From assembly GCA_026724425.1 (NCBI GenBank), contig JAIUCV010000662.1:124001-188000 (forward strand): DNA of 64,000 nucleotides. The letters are read 5' to 3'. The translations under genes were made by a program, and so were the position numbers. Below are positions 13,855 through 37,310 of the stretch, piece after piece. Each line of letters begins with the position of its first letter. Position 1 is the first letter of the stretch. The notes beneath the pieces are model-generated. The model made no database searches. It saw only the letters and a program-made list of their open reading frames with translations, and was not told where the DNA came from. The DNA is from Erythrophleum ivorense. Its lineage: Eukaryota > Streptophyta > Magnoliopsida > Fabales > Fabaceae.

Positions 13855-16690
13855 AAAATAAAAAAAAAAACCAAAAACACAAAAAAAAAGAATTTTTTTT
13901 ATAGACCACTAAATCCTAAATGCCATTTATTTTAATAAATAAAACTAATGCTGATATTATCTGAGAGCACATTTGTTGGCTTGGCTATGCAAATTGATAA
14001 CTCAACACTATTGTATGGGTCAGAAGAATGACATGGCAAACTTTTCTGCATCACCGTGTTCTTGAAATTTGCCAAGTCCAAACGATTGGGATCAGCCTAT
14101 TTAAGTAATAGTCTTGTTTCTGATCATGGGTTTCTCTGGTTGTAAGATATACTACACTCCCACTAACTACGTTTATGCGAAATGATCAATAGAAAAATAC
14201 AAGCATGGTTTTTTTTCAGCAATGGTGATTCTATTTCTGAATGACATGCCTAATACTGCGTACTTTTCCAGGTTAAATTTACCAATCCTTTTACAAATGG
14301 GTGGAAATGAAATATCCCTGAAAAAATTTGGTTGATGAACTAAATTCAACTTCTAAAAAATGGTGTCTAAAGAATTCTGGTCATCATACAGATTATTTTT
14401 CCCCACCTCTAAGAACTACAAAATTATCAACAGATTGCAGCAAAGGACACTCATTTACCATATCGGAACCAAGGTAGGCTTCTTTAAGGAAAACAGTACT
14501 TATTACACCTTTATCTGCAAGGTAAAAGATCCCGTGATGCATCATTAACCAAGGCAGCAATTTAAATGGAAAAAGATGTTGTTCATGAAATGCATCCAGC
14601 TATGGAGAGGTTATCCTCTTTTCCATGGTCAAGCTCAGGAGCACATGAAGCACTGCCACATGTTTGCAAGCTCTTGGATCTGCAGCTTTCAATCTTTTTG
14701 CATTCAAATAGGGAGAAGGAAACTCCATTTTCTGCCATTTTTCAAGTTGCTCAAGATAAGTAACATTTGGTCTAAAACCCAGATAGTTCCAATCTTATAA
14801 AATTATAACCCTCCTTTGACATCTAGCAGGCTTCAAAATTCCTTCCTGTGCTAACCTAGTCTCCTGGGCTGTGACAGCTAATGAAGAATTCCAATTTTCC
14901 AAATAAAGTTAAGCTCTTCATTAACATCTTTCCATGAAAAGAATTGAGAGTTCTTGGGCATCAACAAAGCCTTAAAGTAATCTAGCAACACAATTTCAAT
15001 TAAAAAATGCAATTGTCTCAAGTGGAACAACGCAATTAGCGGACAACATCAACAACTTCCTTAAGTTGTTAACCAAAATGAGCAACATAAACTTGCTAGC
15101 CTCAGCTTCTTCAGTGGCACTCTTTCTGGCGTTTTCATTGAGACAAACAAAAGGAAGTGCTTTGTTACCAGCTCCAACATGGAAAACCAAGGGGTATCTC
15201 CATATAGAAGCCATGAAATTCCATTTCTGTACAAACCTAACATGTTTTTCAAGGTCAAGAGAAGGATGGATCAGTTCTTCTGAGATTGACTAATGGGCTA
15301 GAGCCTGTAGAATTAAGGATGGAATTCTCTATAATTCCATGACTAGTCAAGTTTGGGGAAAAAAATGTTGACACACACACTTGTTTAAGATACTGGCAAG
15401 AAGGGCATAACTTCAAAGAAAAATTGCAGAAATAAGAGAAAGGAATTGCACAGAAGGACTAAGAAGCAAAAGCACTCAGTAAAAGTGGCACTTGACCACC
15501 TATGAAAGAGATATCAATTTAAGAGCAGCCACTGGGGTGAGTATATGCATGATCACCACATCTTAGATCAGATTCAGAGACCATTTGATGATATTTTGAC
15601 ACCATCTTCTCTTGAGCCATGGGAGTAAACATTCTCTTTTAAATTCCCCCAACTCTGCGTTCTTTTTTTCAGATGCAAGAGTTGGTTTTGACTGGAATTT
15701 TCTTCTTTTCTTTGTCCACTCTTTCCAAGGGGGTGGGTTGAGATGGAAAAGGGGTTTCAATGTTCAGCAGCATATCAGAAATTTTGATCCACTAGTAGGG
15801 TGCGACAAGTTGATTATAACTTACCACACCTATTCTTGTTTAACAGCACATTTGGCGGGCAAATATGGTTTAATTTCACTGTAGCAAGAGGAAATAGTCA
15901 ATTAGGTAATTCTAATCAAGAGAATTTTGACATAAAACATTAAGACCACTGATTTTAAGACATAAGTGACCATATATACCCAAATACCGACAGAAACATA
16001 CATATAGGCCCTTGCATAAAGATGTGTATGGGTTGGTGTCTATATGTACTTGCATCAGCATCTGGGGCAATTGTAAGTGGTAAAGAAACAGCAATCACAA
16101 TAAGTGCTACTTTGCTTGAAAACTAATTAAATTCAATTTTAGATCCTCACTTCAATATGAGAACCTAATTACACTCAATTTTTTAGGCAAAGTAAGGTGT
16201 CTTGAGCCAACAGTTGTACCTTTAATTGACTCACCACATATTGCCATCTTACTTGTTCTTTATAATAAGCCAGCATATATGATAATCACGTTAAAAAATT
16301 TATTGCCTACAATATTGGTTAACCACCTTTTAACTAGATTTTCCAAACTTCTAGACCACAAAATCCTGAATGTCCTTGTTCTACCAAAGCTGCTCGGCTA
16401 GTTGTCCTTTAACCTTTCACTTTCAATTTTATTGAAAGCAATTGTCTAGCATAGAGACTGTTGAACTCTATCATTAGACTCCAATCCTTCAAACAATAAC
16501 TATAAATCAGTAGTGAGTGGAAAAGAAGGCAGTATCTTCCAATAAAAAGTATGCAACTCAAGTGGTCAGAACTCAGAATGAAGGACGTGTTCACTTCAAT
16601 AAGGCATTAAGACACTTAAATAAGTTATGCCTACCTTCTAATTGTATGTTTCTATGTATATTGTATACACTACAGCATTAGGTTCCCTTC

Positions 16691-18946
16691 TCATAGTATT
16701 GATTCAGACAAGCTTGGATGTTCCAAGTATAACTGCAGACATAGAGGTTCACTACTCATTGACTTGATAGGGGTTATAAGTGGGGGCTGCTGCCACTGCT
16801 TTGTGTTGGTTGGGATCCATAACTCTGCTTCCTTGCTCATACCAGCTTCAGGAAGGGATCGAAAGTAAGCAGTTATCTCCCACTTGCAATCTGTTCAGAG
16901 AAGGAAAAGAAAGAATTGAGACTGTTCCAGTAGCCAAAAAATTCAACACATGTTTGACAAATGCAGCAAAGACCAAAGTACTAAACCATTTGGCTTAAAT
17001 ATAGCATCCATATGAGCTGAAAGCACAATGGAAGATGGTAGAATTTATAAGTGTGTACAAAAGGGGGTAGGGGAAGAGAAGAGAGAAAGATTATGACAAA
17101 AATGAACTGGATGAAGTCAAAAAGAAGAAGAATTATGTACTGGATGACTAAACTCGCATTTACCCTGAGGAAGATCCTTTGTAAGAGATTCAGAGACTGA
17201 AAGCTTGATCAGGAAGGATCTTAGAGAGAGCTCTAGGTCAGCCTCTTCCACCTTTGAGCCATAAGAATGGTTCACTGCAAGCTTAAATACAAATTTCTCC
17301 AGTGGAACATTATCAGCTTTAAAGAATATAACTGCTACTCTCTCCACCATTCCCTAGTAAAAGTAGGTAAGAGGGAGGTGTCAGAAACGAACAAGTGTTT
17401 CCAGACAGGATAGAGGATCTTGAGTCTGCTTTTGAATTATTTATTCATTTACTGTCTGCAAATGTTTTAGCCTACATCATATGTCTCCATGAAAGAGGTT
17501 GTATATCTTCTAAGCAGTCTTACAGAAGATGAAATATAAATAACAAAAGTTATGCATGAAAAGTTGTAGTTACTTTAAGGTTCATCGTGCAGGTATGTTT
17601 CTCAAGACCAATGACATAAAGGAATATGAGGAATCTTGTATACCACAGCTCATTGTCTACATAAAGTGGGATGCTAAGTTTCCAAAGCATTAAAGCAGGT
17701 GAAATCTAGTATATGCAAATGTTAGCTTCACGTTACGTTATTATAACTTCAGTAACATAAGCAAAGGAGATGCCTTTATTGAACTATATGTTATTGTTTT
17801 GCATTTGAGAAGTTCAATATCCAGGTATAACGAAACCAGTGGAAATATTGTTGCAACTATTAACTAGGCAAAGGTTGCAACTTAAAGACAACATAAATGG
17901 CCTAAATCCAATGACCTATCTTAAATAAAACTAGTAAACATAACCAAGTCCAAGAAAAAGCTTGTCCACAATTCTTAGATGTTCATTAACTTTTGAATTT
18001 TAAAACAAGAAATGTGATCTATTCATTTCCAGACTATTAACCACTAGGCATAATCTCCATGGTTTGAAATCCTCATCTTTTACTTACCTTTTCTTTCAGA
18101 TTGCCTATAATAAGATTAATATTCTATTTTGGTCGTAGTTAATAAGAATGCAGTTAAGTTTAACCAAGAAAGAAAAGGATCTACCAATGGAATTTCCAAT
18201 ACAAAGAAACAACACGAAATGTCATCAGACACCAGTCATGACTAGGTAACAGGTACAAGATACACTCTTGAACAATTTGAATTCTAACTGACACTAAAGC
18301 AACCTCTATTTAATTAAAACAAGCAATTGGTAACAATTAATCTTCGTTGTATTACTTAAACTAGATTGAGAATACCAAATTACAAAAGAAGAACTACCTG
18401 CTGTAAAAAGGGAAGAAGTCCTGACACAGCAGCATGTATATAATATCTGAGCTGAGGATGGCGAGCCCTGTGAACCACCACATTCATATACCGTGTCCTC
18501 TCAAAAGCACCTTTTTCCACACCCAAAATCTGTGAGTAATATTTATAAAAAAAACCAATTTGGTCGCCAAGAAAAATAAAAAGTAAAGGAAGACAAATTT
18601 TAAACTCCTAACAGGAAAAGTGTTACCAAAAATTCATACTATTCTTTTTTCTCAGCAACCAAACAGGATTGGGGGTGGGGGGGGGGGGGCGCGGGGGTTG
18701 GGGGGAAAGAGAACTAAAAGCAACTAGTGGGTATGCAAAAATCTACCAGAAGGATAAACCCCTTTGAGAAAAATAACAGCCGTAATGGCCACTTCTAAAA
18801 ATTCAACTAGAACTCTAGCTGTTTGACCTGCAAATTTTGAGAGAATCATCAGAACTGGAAAAAAAATGTTAATTTCAGATAAAAAATAAGAATTTATTGG
18901 TTAATTTTAAACCTTGTGAAGATTGATTCTCTTTGCGATCCATCAT
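16691..18946 (-). CDS. REV7: REV7/MAD2L2-type HORMA protein (DNA polymerase zeta subunit)
   Basis: Accessory subunit of translesion polymerase zeta; in the family it bridges REV3 and REV1 in the nucleus. The minus-strand exons, in gene order, are 18946-18913, 18827-18747, 18510-18398, 17353-17164 and 16890-16691, all with GT-AG borders. They total 618 nt, encoding 205 aa plus TGA. Recognisable blocks are ARVLVEFLEVAIT (about residues 15-27), RYMNVVVHRARHPQLR (about 45-60), ERVAVIFFKADNVPLEKF (about 80-97), LRSFLIKLSVS (about 120-130) and LCLQLYLEHPSLSE near the C-terminus. Together they form one HORMA domain covering nearly the whole protein. The start is a tandem ATG ATG; the second could also serve. 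Length is close to that of Arabidopsis REV7. Exon 3 must start at 18510: an AG 19 nt upstream would also open an exon but would break the phase from exon 2. No disabling change was seen. The promoter was not identified. Confidence 0.93.
18671..18705. repeat. G-rich homopolymer tract inside REV7 intron 2
   Basis: Nearly pure G with a few T, C and A interruptions, within the intron between 18747 and 18510. On the transcribed (minus) strand this is C-rich. Tract length may be unreliable. Confidence 0.85.
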
Positions 18947-21300
18947 CTGCATTCAAATTCTAGGAAGAGTGTTCATTTTCTCAACTCTCTCCAATTTAAT
19001 CAGTCACCTATGAGGTGGATAGGGAACGATGCGAAGGAGGGTGGATTGATTCGATTGAGTGATTTCGCCTGTGATAATTTTATTTTATTTTTATTGGCAT
19101 GTTTAAATTATATATATTTTTTATTTAAAAAATATACACTTTCTTTTTTAAAAATTAAAAGATATATTATTCTTTTTTAAAAAATAAATTACAATTATAT
19201 TTATTTTATCCAAAATGCTCCTAATTATTTATATAATATAATAAATATCATATACATATTTAATCAAATTAAAATAATTAATTTTATAAATTTAGCAAAT
19301 ACAAAATTATTTAATTAAAAATTATTAAAAATAAAGAACATATTTACAAAATAATTTTTTAAGTATTAATTGTTTTGATCCACCAAACACTCCAATTTTT
19401 AAATACCTCCATATTGGCAGGCTTAGGATGGTTTAAATTTTTTTCTTTTAATCCCAAACACTCGTCTACTTTAAGCCAACAGATCCTTTCTCCTATAGGG
19501 AGGTTGGGTCTTATCTCCTCTCTCTCTTCCTTTCTCTAACAATTTTATCTTTGGGTACAATATAAAATTTGAGTCATTTTTTTTAAACTTAGTAATTCTT
19601 TTTTCTTATATGTTTTTCTTATCCTCAGCTCAACTCTTCCTCAATCCAATTGATTGCTTGTTTGTCTAAGCCTTTCTAGGAGAGGAAGCTGTTTATTTAA
19701 AAAGAAAAAAAAAACTAATTTTGGTTGTGAAATTTTTGGCCTTACTAAAAAAAAAATAGCTACTTCTTTTTAGTTGTTGGAAGGAAAAAGAAAATGAGAA
19801 CTTCTCCTTAAAAATAGAAGTAAAAGCATAAATTTATTTGTTTTGAATCATTAATTATCATAATTTACTTTCTTAAATTCACATCCTTTCTAATGATTTG
19901 ATACTAAGCAGCACTTTTTTTTTAAAGATATATCAAATATAATAATACTAATAAAAGGGCTTATTATTTGATTTTGCCAAACACAAACTTCTTTCCTCTC
20001 ATAATGCTACTTCTTCTTAAACTCTAATAAAAAAATTATTTCAATATAAGCAAAAATCCACCACAATTCAAGATGACTTATTCTCTTTGCAATGAGATCT
20101 ATATTCAAATTCTTGAAATTAAATCCATTTTTCCATTTTTTTTCCAATTAAAAGATTCGGGTACTTGATTAAAGATGTCAAAGCAGGCGGAAGAGGCAAA
20201 CCATCCATAGGGGCCAATTCATTAAACCTTAAAAACAATTAGGGCTATGCTTTAAAAAAAATGAAAGACAATGTTCTTTTAATTTGATTTTTTTTTTGGG
20301 TTTTTTGGGTAGCTCTATTCAGAGTTGAATTGGATGAGGTTCTAATCTAACCTTTTTTATCTCAACTTAAATGGCTAAATCTATCATTAAATCCTAACCT
20401 TACCTAATTTTTCTCAATCCCTTCACATACTCTTGCAATATATATTAAATGTCAAGATATATAAGTGGAATTTTTAAAATAAAGAGTATCGAATAAATTT
20501 ATTTAAAACCTTAAGTGGGATTAATGTAATTTATTTTTTAAAAAATATTTGCTTATAAAGTCATGGTATTATGTAAACAAAAATAGTCATAATTGATTTA
20601 TGATTTTATAGTAAAAAGTTATTAGAATTTTTATAAAAATAAATTAAAAGCCCATAGAACTAGTCCTAAGCACTAATCCATTTAGGTTAGAAAAATTTAA
20701 ATTCATATATGAATAAAATTTGTTTAACTTGATTCTAAAATCTTAATAGACTATTTGGTATATAAAAAATTAGGAATGAAAACAAAAATAAAAAAAAGTG
20801 ATTTTATAAATAAAAAATAATTCTTACACCCTACTTTAAAATAATTATAAAGAAATTGACGTTAAATATGCATTATAAAAATATAATAGATATTACTTAA
20901 AAAATTTTAATTCTTTCACATCTTCTATTCATATGCCATGAGACTTATAAACAAATTAGGTGGGCCTTGTGTCAATAATACATGTTTTGGTGCAAAGCAT
21001 TTAAATTTAAAAATATGATTAGAAAAAAGTATGCACACAACTTAAAAAATTTATTTACTATCTAAAAGCCAAATCCGAATCTTCTATAATGATTTCAAAT
21101 AAAATTATTGATATTGAATACAAAGTATTGATATTATATATGCAATATAAATCTTGTTTCGTGTATATGAAGAAAAATAAATTTATAATCTCAGTATTTT
21201 ATATTTAATATTAATAATTTCACTTAAAGCCATGCAGAGATCAAAGTCAACGATGAATAATAATAAGCTTCTTCCAAAATTTATATATATATATGTACAT
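18947..21300. other. AT-rich spacer between divergent REV7 and TURAN/ALG1
   Basis: Lies between the two start codons of a head-to-head gene pair. It is mostly very AT-rich, with no exon-like sequence found. The REV7 5' leader and promoter must lie at its left end and the TURAN promoter at or beyond its right end. Confidence 0.6.
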
Positions 21301-21586
21301 TAATTAGATCGACATGGATGGGATCAACTCATATTAACAGAGCGGTATGGTTGAGACTCTTACGGGCGGATTCCGCTCGGTTTCATTCAAATAGTCACGA
21401 ATTTACACAGAAACTACAAGTATACCACTTCCTTCAGTCTCTGTTTTGTCATTTCCTTGACTGACCCATCATCGCGAATTCCGGGTCGGGTGTGAAACGC
21501 AACGTTTTAAATACTGGCTAGATGCCCCTCCTTCGACTACACTGCTCTGCTAGAGACGGAGAAATTTGATTTCACTGATCAGTAGA
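21301..21586 (+). promoter_or_regulatory. Probable promoter and 5' leader of TURAN/ALG1
   Basis: Base composition rises in GC relative to the AT-rich block on its left. A TATA-like TTTTAAATA lies at 21505-21513, about 75 nt upstream of the ATG. That spacing would leave a leader of roughly 45 nt before the start codon at 21587. No transcription start can be placed from sequence alone. Confidence 0.45.
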
Positions 21587-32828
<11,242 letters not shown>

Positions 32829-33836
32829 CTTCAATTTTTGATTCGAATAAATCATCAGCTCTTGAAACAGCAAAACAGGTTGATCCTCGGATAGAAGCTT
32901 GTGGAAGGTTTACTATAATCAAAAGTTATGAGTTCTCTTCTGCAACATAATTGGAAAGGGAGAAGTAGCAGGGGCTCAAACGTCTATCTGTTGATTTACT
33001 AAGTATTAAGGTTGTAAAGGGATTTCCTTCAGAGGGAAAACTGACCTTTTTGTGATTTAGGATTTCCTTTTTCTGTCTATGTGGCTTGATGATGCAGTCC
33101 AAATACTTTCTAAGGATTGTGAGTTTATGATATTGAACCTTTAATATTACATTATGCTTTGTTGTTTTCTCGATGTTTTACCCTTTTTGATAAGGGCTTC
33201 TTGTTGCAATGGGTTTATCAATTGGAGGTACTGGTAAGAAATAGTAGAAAGTAATTTTTAAGCAACAATTAGAGACTAAAGAAAGTCAAGGGTAACATTT
33301 TTAAAATTTAAAAAATTGAAAAAGGAGGGACAAAATTCCCACAGATGAGGCTATATTTGACTTGGACGATGTCTTTTGATTACTCTAACTTCAGTGAATT
33401 CTAATCAATAAAACATACATTGCAAACAAAGAATGGCAGGTCAACGCAGTAAACATAAAAATTTCCCCATCAAAGCCTTGGAAATCATACAACGGAAAAA
33501 AAATTAATTGATAAGAGACAGCATTTACACAATACTCCGACTCATTAAAGCCATATAGCCTAAACTCCCAACTAGCTCCTTCACAAGCTGAGTAAAGTCA
33601 GTAGACGTGACAAAACAAACATCCAAGGGTAATGCGAAGTAGAAAATGTGAAGGGAAGAACTACAAAGTAAGGAGACAGTTATCAGGTTACAGCCATCTT
33701 TTCAGCCCAAAAAATAGACCCATGAAATGGCGAGTCCACGTATCACGAAAACGACTCACCAAAAAGCCAAGGGGCTTAGCTTGTCCTAAAGATATGACCA
33801 AGAAGACTCACGTGTGTTTAATAAATAATATATTTG
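32829..33836. other. 3' flank of TURAN and spacer to the LINE
   Basis: Contains the probable TURAN 3' untranslated region just after the TGA; the polyadenylation site cannot be placed with confidence. No other gene was seen. Confidence 0.5.
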
Positions 33837-33848
33837 GATGATGAATAA
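33837..33848. repeat. Target-site duplication at the LINE 3' end
   Basis: GATGATGAATAA, repeated exactly at 36888-36899 on the other side of the element. Confidence 0.85.
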
Positions 33849-34422
33849 CAACAACAACAATACCAATACAACTTTTCTCATTAGGTAGGATCAACCACAT
33901 GGATCAAACGATACAATAAAATTTTATCATAAATTATATTTTTAGTTAAACTATTTAAATCTAAATTTTTTTAAATAATTTTTTTATAATTTTTCGTTGT
34001 CTCCCTCTATCTCTAATTAGTAGGTTATTTTTCATCTGATCTACTCTTCTTATTGAGGCTTTTATAGGTTTTTTCCACATGTGTCCAAACTATCTAAGAC
34101 ATGATTCTATCATTTTTTTCACAATAGGAGCAACTCTAATTTTCTCTCTAATGTATTCATTCCTCATTCTGTTTTATTTAATATATCCATTCATCCAATG
34201 TAACATTCTTATCTCTGCAACATTGACTTTATTTTTCTATTGGCTTTTTAATGTCCAACACTTAGTCCCATACAATATTACCGGTGTTATAACTATGTTA
34301 TAAAATTTACTTTTTAATTTGAGCAATACTTTTCTATTTGTAATAACATCTAAAGTATTCCTTTATTTCATCCACTCCATTTGAATCTTATGATTTACAT
34401 CTTCTTTTATTTTTCCATCCTA

Positions 34423-35400
34423 TTATATGATGAATCCAAGATGTCTAAATTGAGTGACTTGTGGTATGGTGTATTCAATTTTCACTTCTACATTAGAATT
34501 AGTGCACTTCTTACTAAACTTATATTCTATATATTCCATTTTTCTTTTACTTAAACGAAATCTATGTGTTTTTAAAGCTAGTCTCTGCATCTCTAACTTC
34601 TCATTTATTTCTTCTCTCGACTCTCTAACTAGGATTATATCATCTATAAAGAGCATGCACTGTAGCACTGGCTCTTGAATATGTTTAGTAAGTACATCTA
34701 AGATTAAAGTAAAAAGATAGGGGTTCAAAATTGATCCCTGATGTAAGCCAATAATTATGGAAAAATCTTCAATGGGTTCAAATTGTGTTCTTACACTAGT
34801 TGTAATTCTATCATACATATCTTGAATTGCTCGAATATAAGCAATACAAACTCCTTTTTTTTCCAAATCCTTCCACAAAATATCTCTTGGCATCCTATCA
34901 TATGCTTTCTCTAAATCGATAAATACCATATGTAAGTCTTTTTGGTTTGTTAGATAATTCTCTATCAATCCTCGCAATAAGTATATCGCTTCCATGGTTG
35001 ACCTATTAGGCATAAAATTAAATTGATTCTCTGTAACTTGAGTCTTTTGCCTTAATCTTCGCTCAATAACCCTCTCTCATAACTTCATAGTATGACTCAT
35101 GAGTTTAGTTTTTCTATAATTTGTATAGTTGTGTATATTTTTCTTATTTTATAAATAGGAATTAAAATACTTCTCCATTCATTTGGCATTCTCTTAGATT
35201 TCATAATCTTATTAAATAATTTTATGAGCAAACTTATAACTTTTACTCCTAAACCCTTCCACATTTTAATAGGTATATTATCTGGTCCTATTATTCTGTC
35301 ATTCTCTATCCTCTTTAAAGCTTCTTTTACCTCTGACTCTCAAATCCTATGATAAAAGATATAATTTTGATCTTTCTCTGTGGTGTCTAGCCTATCTGAG
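34423..35400 (-). pseudogene. LINE reverse transcriptase remnant
   Basis: An open stretch at 34423-35013 carries NRSTMEAIYLLRGLIENYL, HMVFIDLEKAYDRMPRDILW, the palm motif LHQGSILNPYLF and the catalytic box MLFIDDIILV. The more usual form of this box in the clade is FADDI, so the Ala is replaced but both Asp residues remain. Upstream sequence to about 35400 is the RT N-terminal part, interrupted by stops. The element cannot make a full protein. Confidence 0.88.
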
Positions 35401-35450
35401 TGCCATGAAATCTCGCATCTTTCATTAAATAGCCTATGAAAATAACACTT

Positions 35451-35972
35451 TCACCTTTTCTTAATATCTTGCTCTGTAGTTAGAACACTCTCTTTTTCAT
35501 CTTTAATGTATTTCACTTGGTCTACGTCTTTTATCTTTCTCTCTTTACTTTTAACAAGCTTATAAATACTTCTTTTCTTATCTTTAGTACCTAGAGATTG
35601 ATATAACCCATCAAATATCCTAACTCTCGCTTCACTCATCGCTTTCATAATGTCTTTCTTAGCTACTTTATATTTTTTTTCAATTTTTCTCACTTTTATA
35701 CAAAGACTACGTTTTATAACATTCCCTTTTAACTTTAACTTTATGTTATACGCTTGCATCTCATTACTAAAATTCTTTATCCCTAGGTTTAAAACTTTTT
35801 GATTCTCCAAGTATCTCTTTTGCAACATTTCTAATTTTTTTAGCCATCTCGTCCCATATATCATTAATACTTTCTTGTGCCTCCCATGATCCTTCTTCCA
35901 AGATCCTTTTCTATAAACTCTTTTTTTATCACATTTTATTCTTGACATCCTCTCTTGGCTTTTGCTCTTCAC
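35451..35972 (-). pseudogene. LINE linker between endonuclease and RT
   Basis: A 173-codon open stretch, lysine-rich, with the block SEARVRIFDGLYQSLGTKDK followed by SIYKLVKSKERK and VKYIKDE. This matches the segment that joins endonuclease and RT in plant RTE proteins. It is cut off from both neighbouring domains by stops or frameshifts. Confidence 0.8.
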
Positions 35973-35984
35973 TTTCCTCTTAAT

Positions 35985-36690
35985 TCAAACATCCATCACT
36001 AAAACCTTATGTTGTGTGATCAAACTCTCTCTAAGTATAACTTTGCAATCTACGCAAAGCTTTCTGTCCACTTTTCTTATTAGAAAGAAATTAATTTGAG
36101 AGTATGATCTCCTGCTTTTGCAAGTGATTAGATGCTCTTCACTCTTCTTAAAACAAGTGTTGGTTATAATAAAATAAAATGCTAATAAGCATTCTAGAAT
36201 AGTTTTACCCTCTGTATTTGCTTCTTTTAAACTATATCCTTTATGCGAACTCTCATAACCTGTAGGTGCACTCCCCACATGACCATTAAAATCCACTCCT
36301 ATGAGAATCTTTTCCCCTAAAGGTATTTTCTAAATTAGACTTTTTAAATCCTCTTAAAACTTTATCTTATAATACTCTTTTAACCTTATCTGTGATACAT
36401 AAGCACTAATAATATTAAAAGTTTTTCTTTCCACTACAAATTTTTACGCTATAATTCTATCTCTTAATTTTTTTACATCTACCACAATATTTTTCTAATA
36501 CTTATCTACAATTATACCTATCTCATTTTTAGATTGTCTTACCAGTTATGAAAACTTAGAACCCGAAATGTCTAATTCATTCGCTTTTTCTCCTACCCAT
36601 TTAGTTTCTTGTAAGCACATAAAATTAATTTTTCTCTTAATCATGGTATTTATTATTTTTATTGATTTACCTATAAGTGTACTTATATTC
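35985..36690 (-). pseudogene. LINE apurinic-type endonuclease remnant
   Basis: Minus-strand fragments in domain order: WNIGTLIGKSIKIINTMIKR near the upstream end, FMCLQETKWVGEKANELD, then a 103-codon stretch at 35985-36296. That stretch starts at MDFNGHVGSAPTGYE and includes ITCKSRRSYSQINFFLIRK. The catalytic QET and DFNGH motifs are visible. Several in-frame stops separate the pieces. Confidence 0.82.
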
Positions 36691-36887
36691 TAAATTCCAA
36701 AACGAATTTTATTTTTGTGCACTAACTTCTTTATCCACATTTGTTCACGAAAATATAGAAACTTTTGCTTATTTTTCACTGCACCCAGGCATCGATGCAA
36801 TGGCTCTTGCTTATTTGACAATGTACTCAAATTATACAGCATGTTACTTTCAAGCAACGACCTAATATTAACTCTACCCCATTTCTA

Positions 36888-36899
36888 GATGATGAATAA
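36888..36899. repeat. Target-site duplication at the LINE 5' end
   Basis: GATGATGAATAA, identical to 33837-33848. Confidence 0.85.
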
Positions 36900-37211
36900 A
36901 AAAAAATAAAAAAGAGAAAGCACTAAACATATAATTGAAGAGGGAAACAAATTATAACTAGTGGAAACTTCTTTTAATTTCCAACCAAAAAACTCCCACT
37001 GATAGCTCAATCAACATTAACGTAAAGCAATGGCCAAAAAAATTATAGATGTAAAGATATTACACATCTACAAAGGCAAAACTATAGAGGAATAATTCCC
37101 AGTTGAATAGAATAAGACAGGTGCTTAGTAGAGCAAATAAATGACGAAATTACCACAGGGAAAACTAAAGTTGCTAAACTTTGAACACTTACTAAGCCTT
37201 AGTGGAAAACT

Positions 37212-37310
37212 AAGCCTATCCAAAATAAATAGCAAAAATGTTTAAAGCCTATCCAAAATCATAAACATAAATGTTTAAAGCCTCTCCAAAATAAAGAGCA
37301 TAAATGTTTA
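37212..37310. repeat. Three tandem copies of a 33-bp unit
   Basis: Units at 37212-37244, 37245-37277 and 37278-37310, each starting AAGCC(T) and ending ATGTTTA, differing at a few positions. The last copy ends exactly at the position matching the stop codon of the intact eEF2 gene. The intact gene has a single AATGTTTAAAGC there, so the expansion is specific to the pseudogene. Confidence 0.9.

Larger units (their letters stand above)
5898..16690. other. Intergenic DNA, no supportable gene
   Basis: Open frames here are short and match no family I recognise; I found no run of splice-consistent exons. The part from about 11 to 16.6 kb is less AT-rich than its surroundings and could hold a non-coding transcript or decayed transposon sequence, but nothing specific supports that. 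The 3' flank of the minus-strand REV7 gene lies at the right-hand end. Confidence 0.5.
33849..36887 (-). mobile_element. RTE-clade non-LTR retrotransposon (LINE), decayed
   Basis: A 3,039-bp element on the minus strand, close to full length for plant RTE elements as I recall them. It is bounded by a perfect 12-bp duplication. Its 3' end (left edge) is a short TTG-type repeat tail, preceded on the minus strand by GATCCATGTGGTTGATCC, which is typical of plant RTE tails. An endonuclease lies upstream and a reverse transcriptase downstream, with a linker between. Frameshifts and stops make it inactive. Confidence 0.92.

Noticed and set aside
14050..14110. CCAAACGATTGGGATCAGCC as the 3' tail of another LINE
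   Set aside because: It resembles a plant LINE tail motif, but there is no adjacent coding remnant, terminal simple repeat or target duplication.
14628..14640. AAGCTCAGGAG match to the first 11 nt of plant miR390
   Set aside because: The match breaks after 11 nt, and I saw no complementary star arm nearby that would form a microRNA hairpin.
14996..15884. Overlapping open stretches of 65-90 codons on both strands
   Set aside because: No known family motif, no splice-consistent neighbours, and similar openness on both strands. They look like chance frames in less AT-rich DNA.
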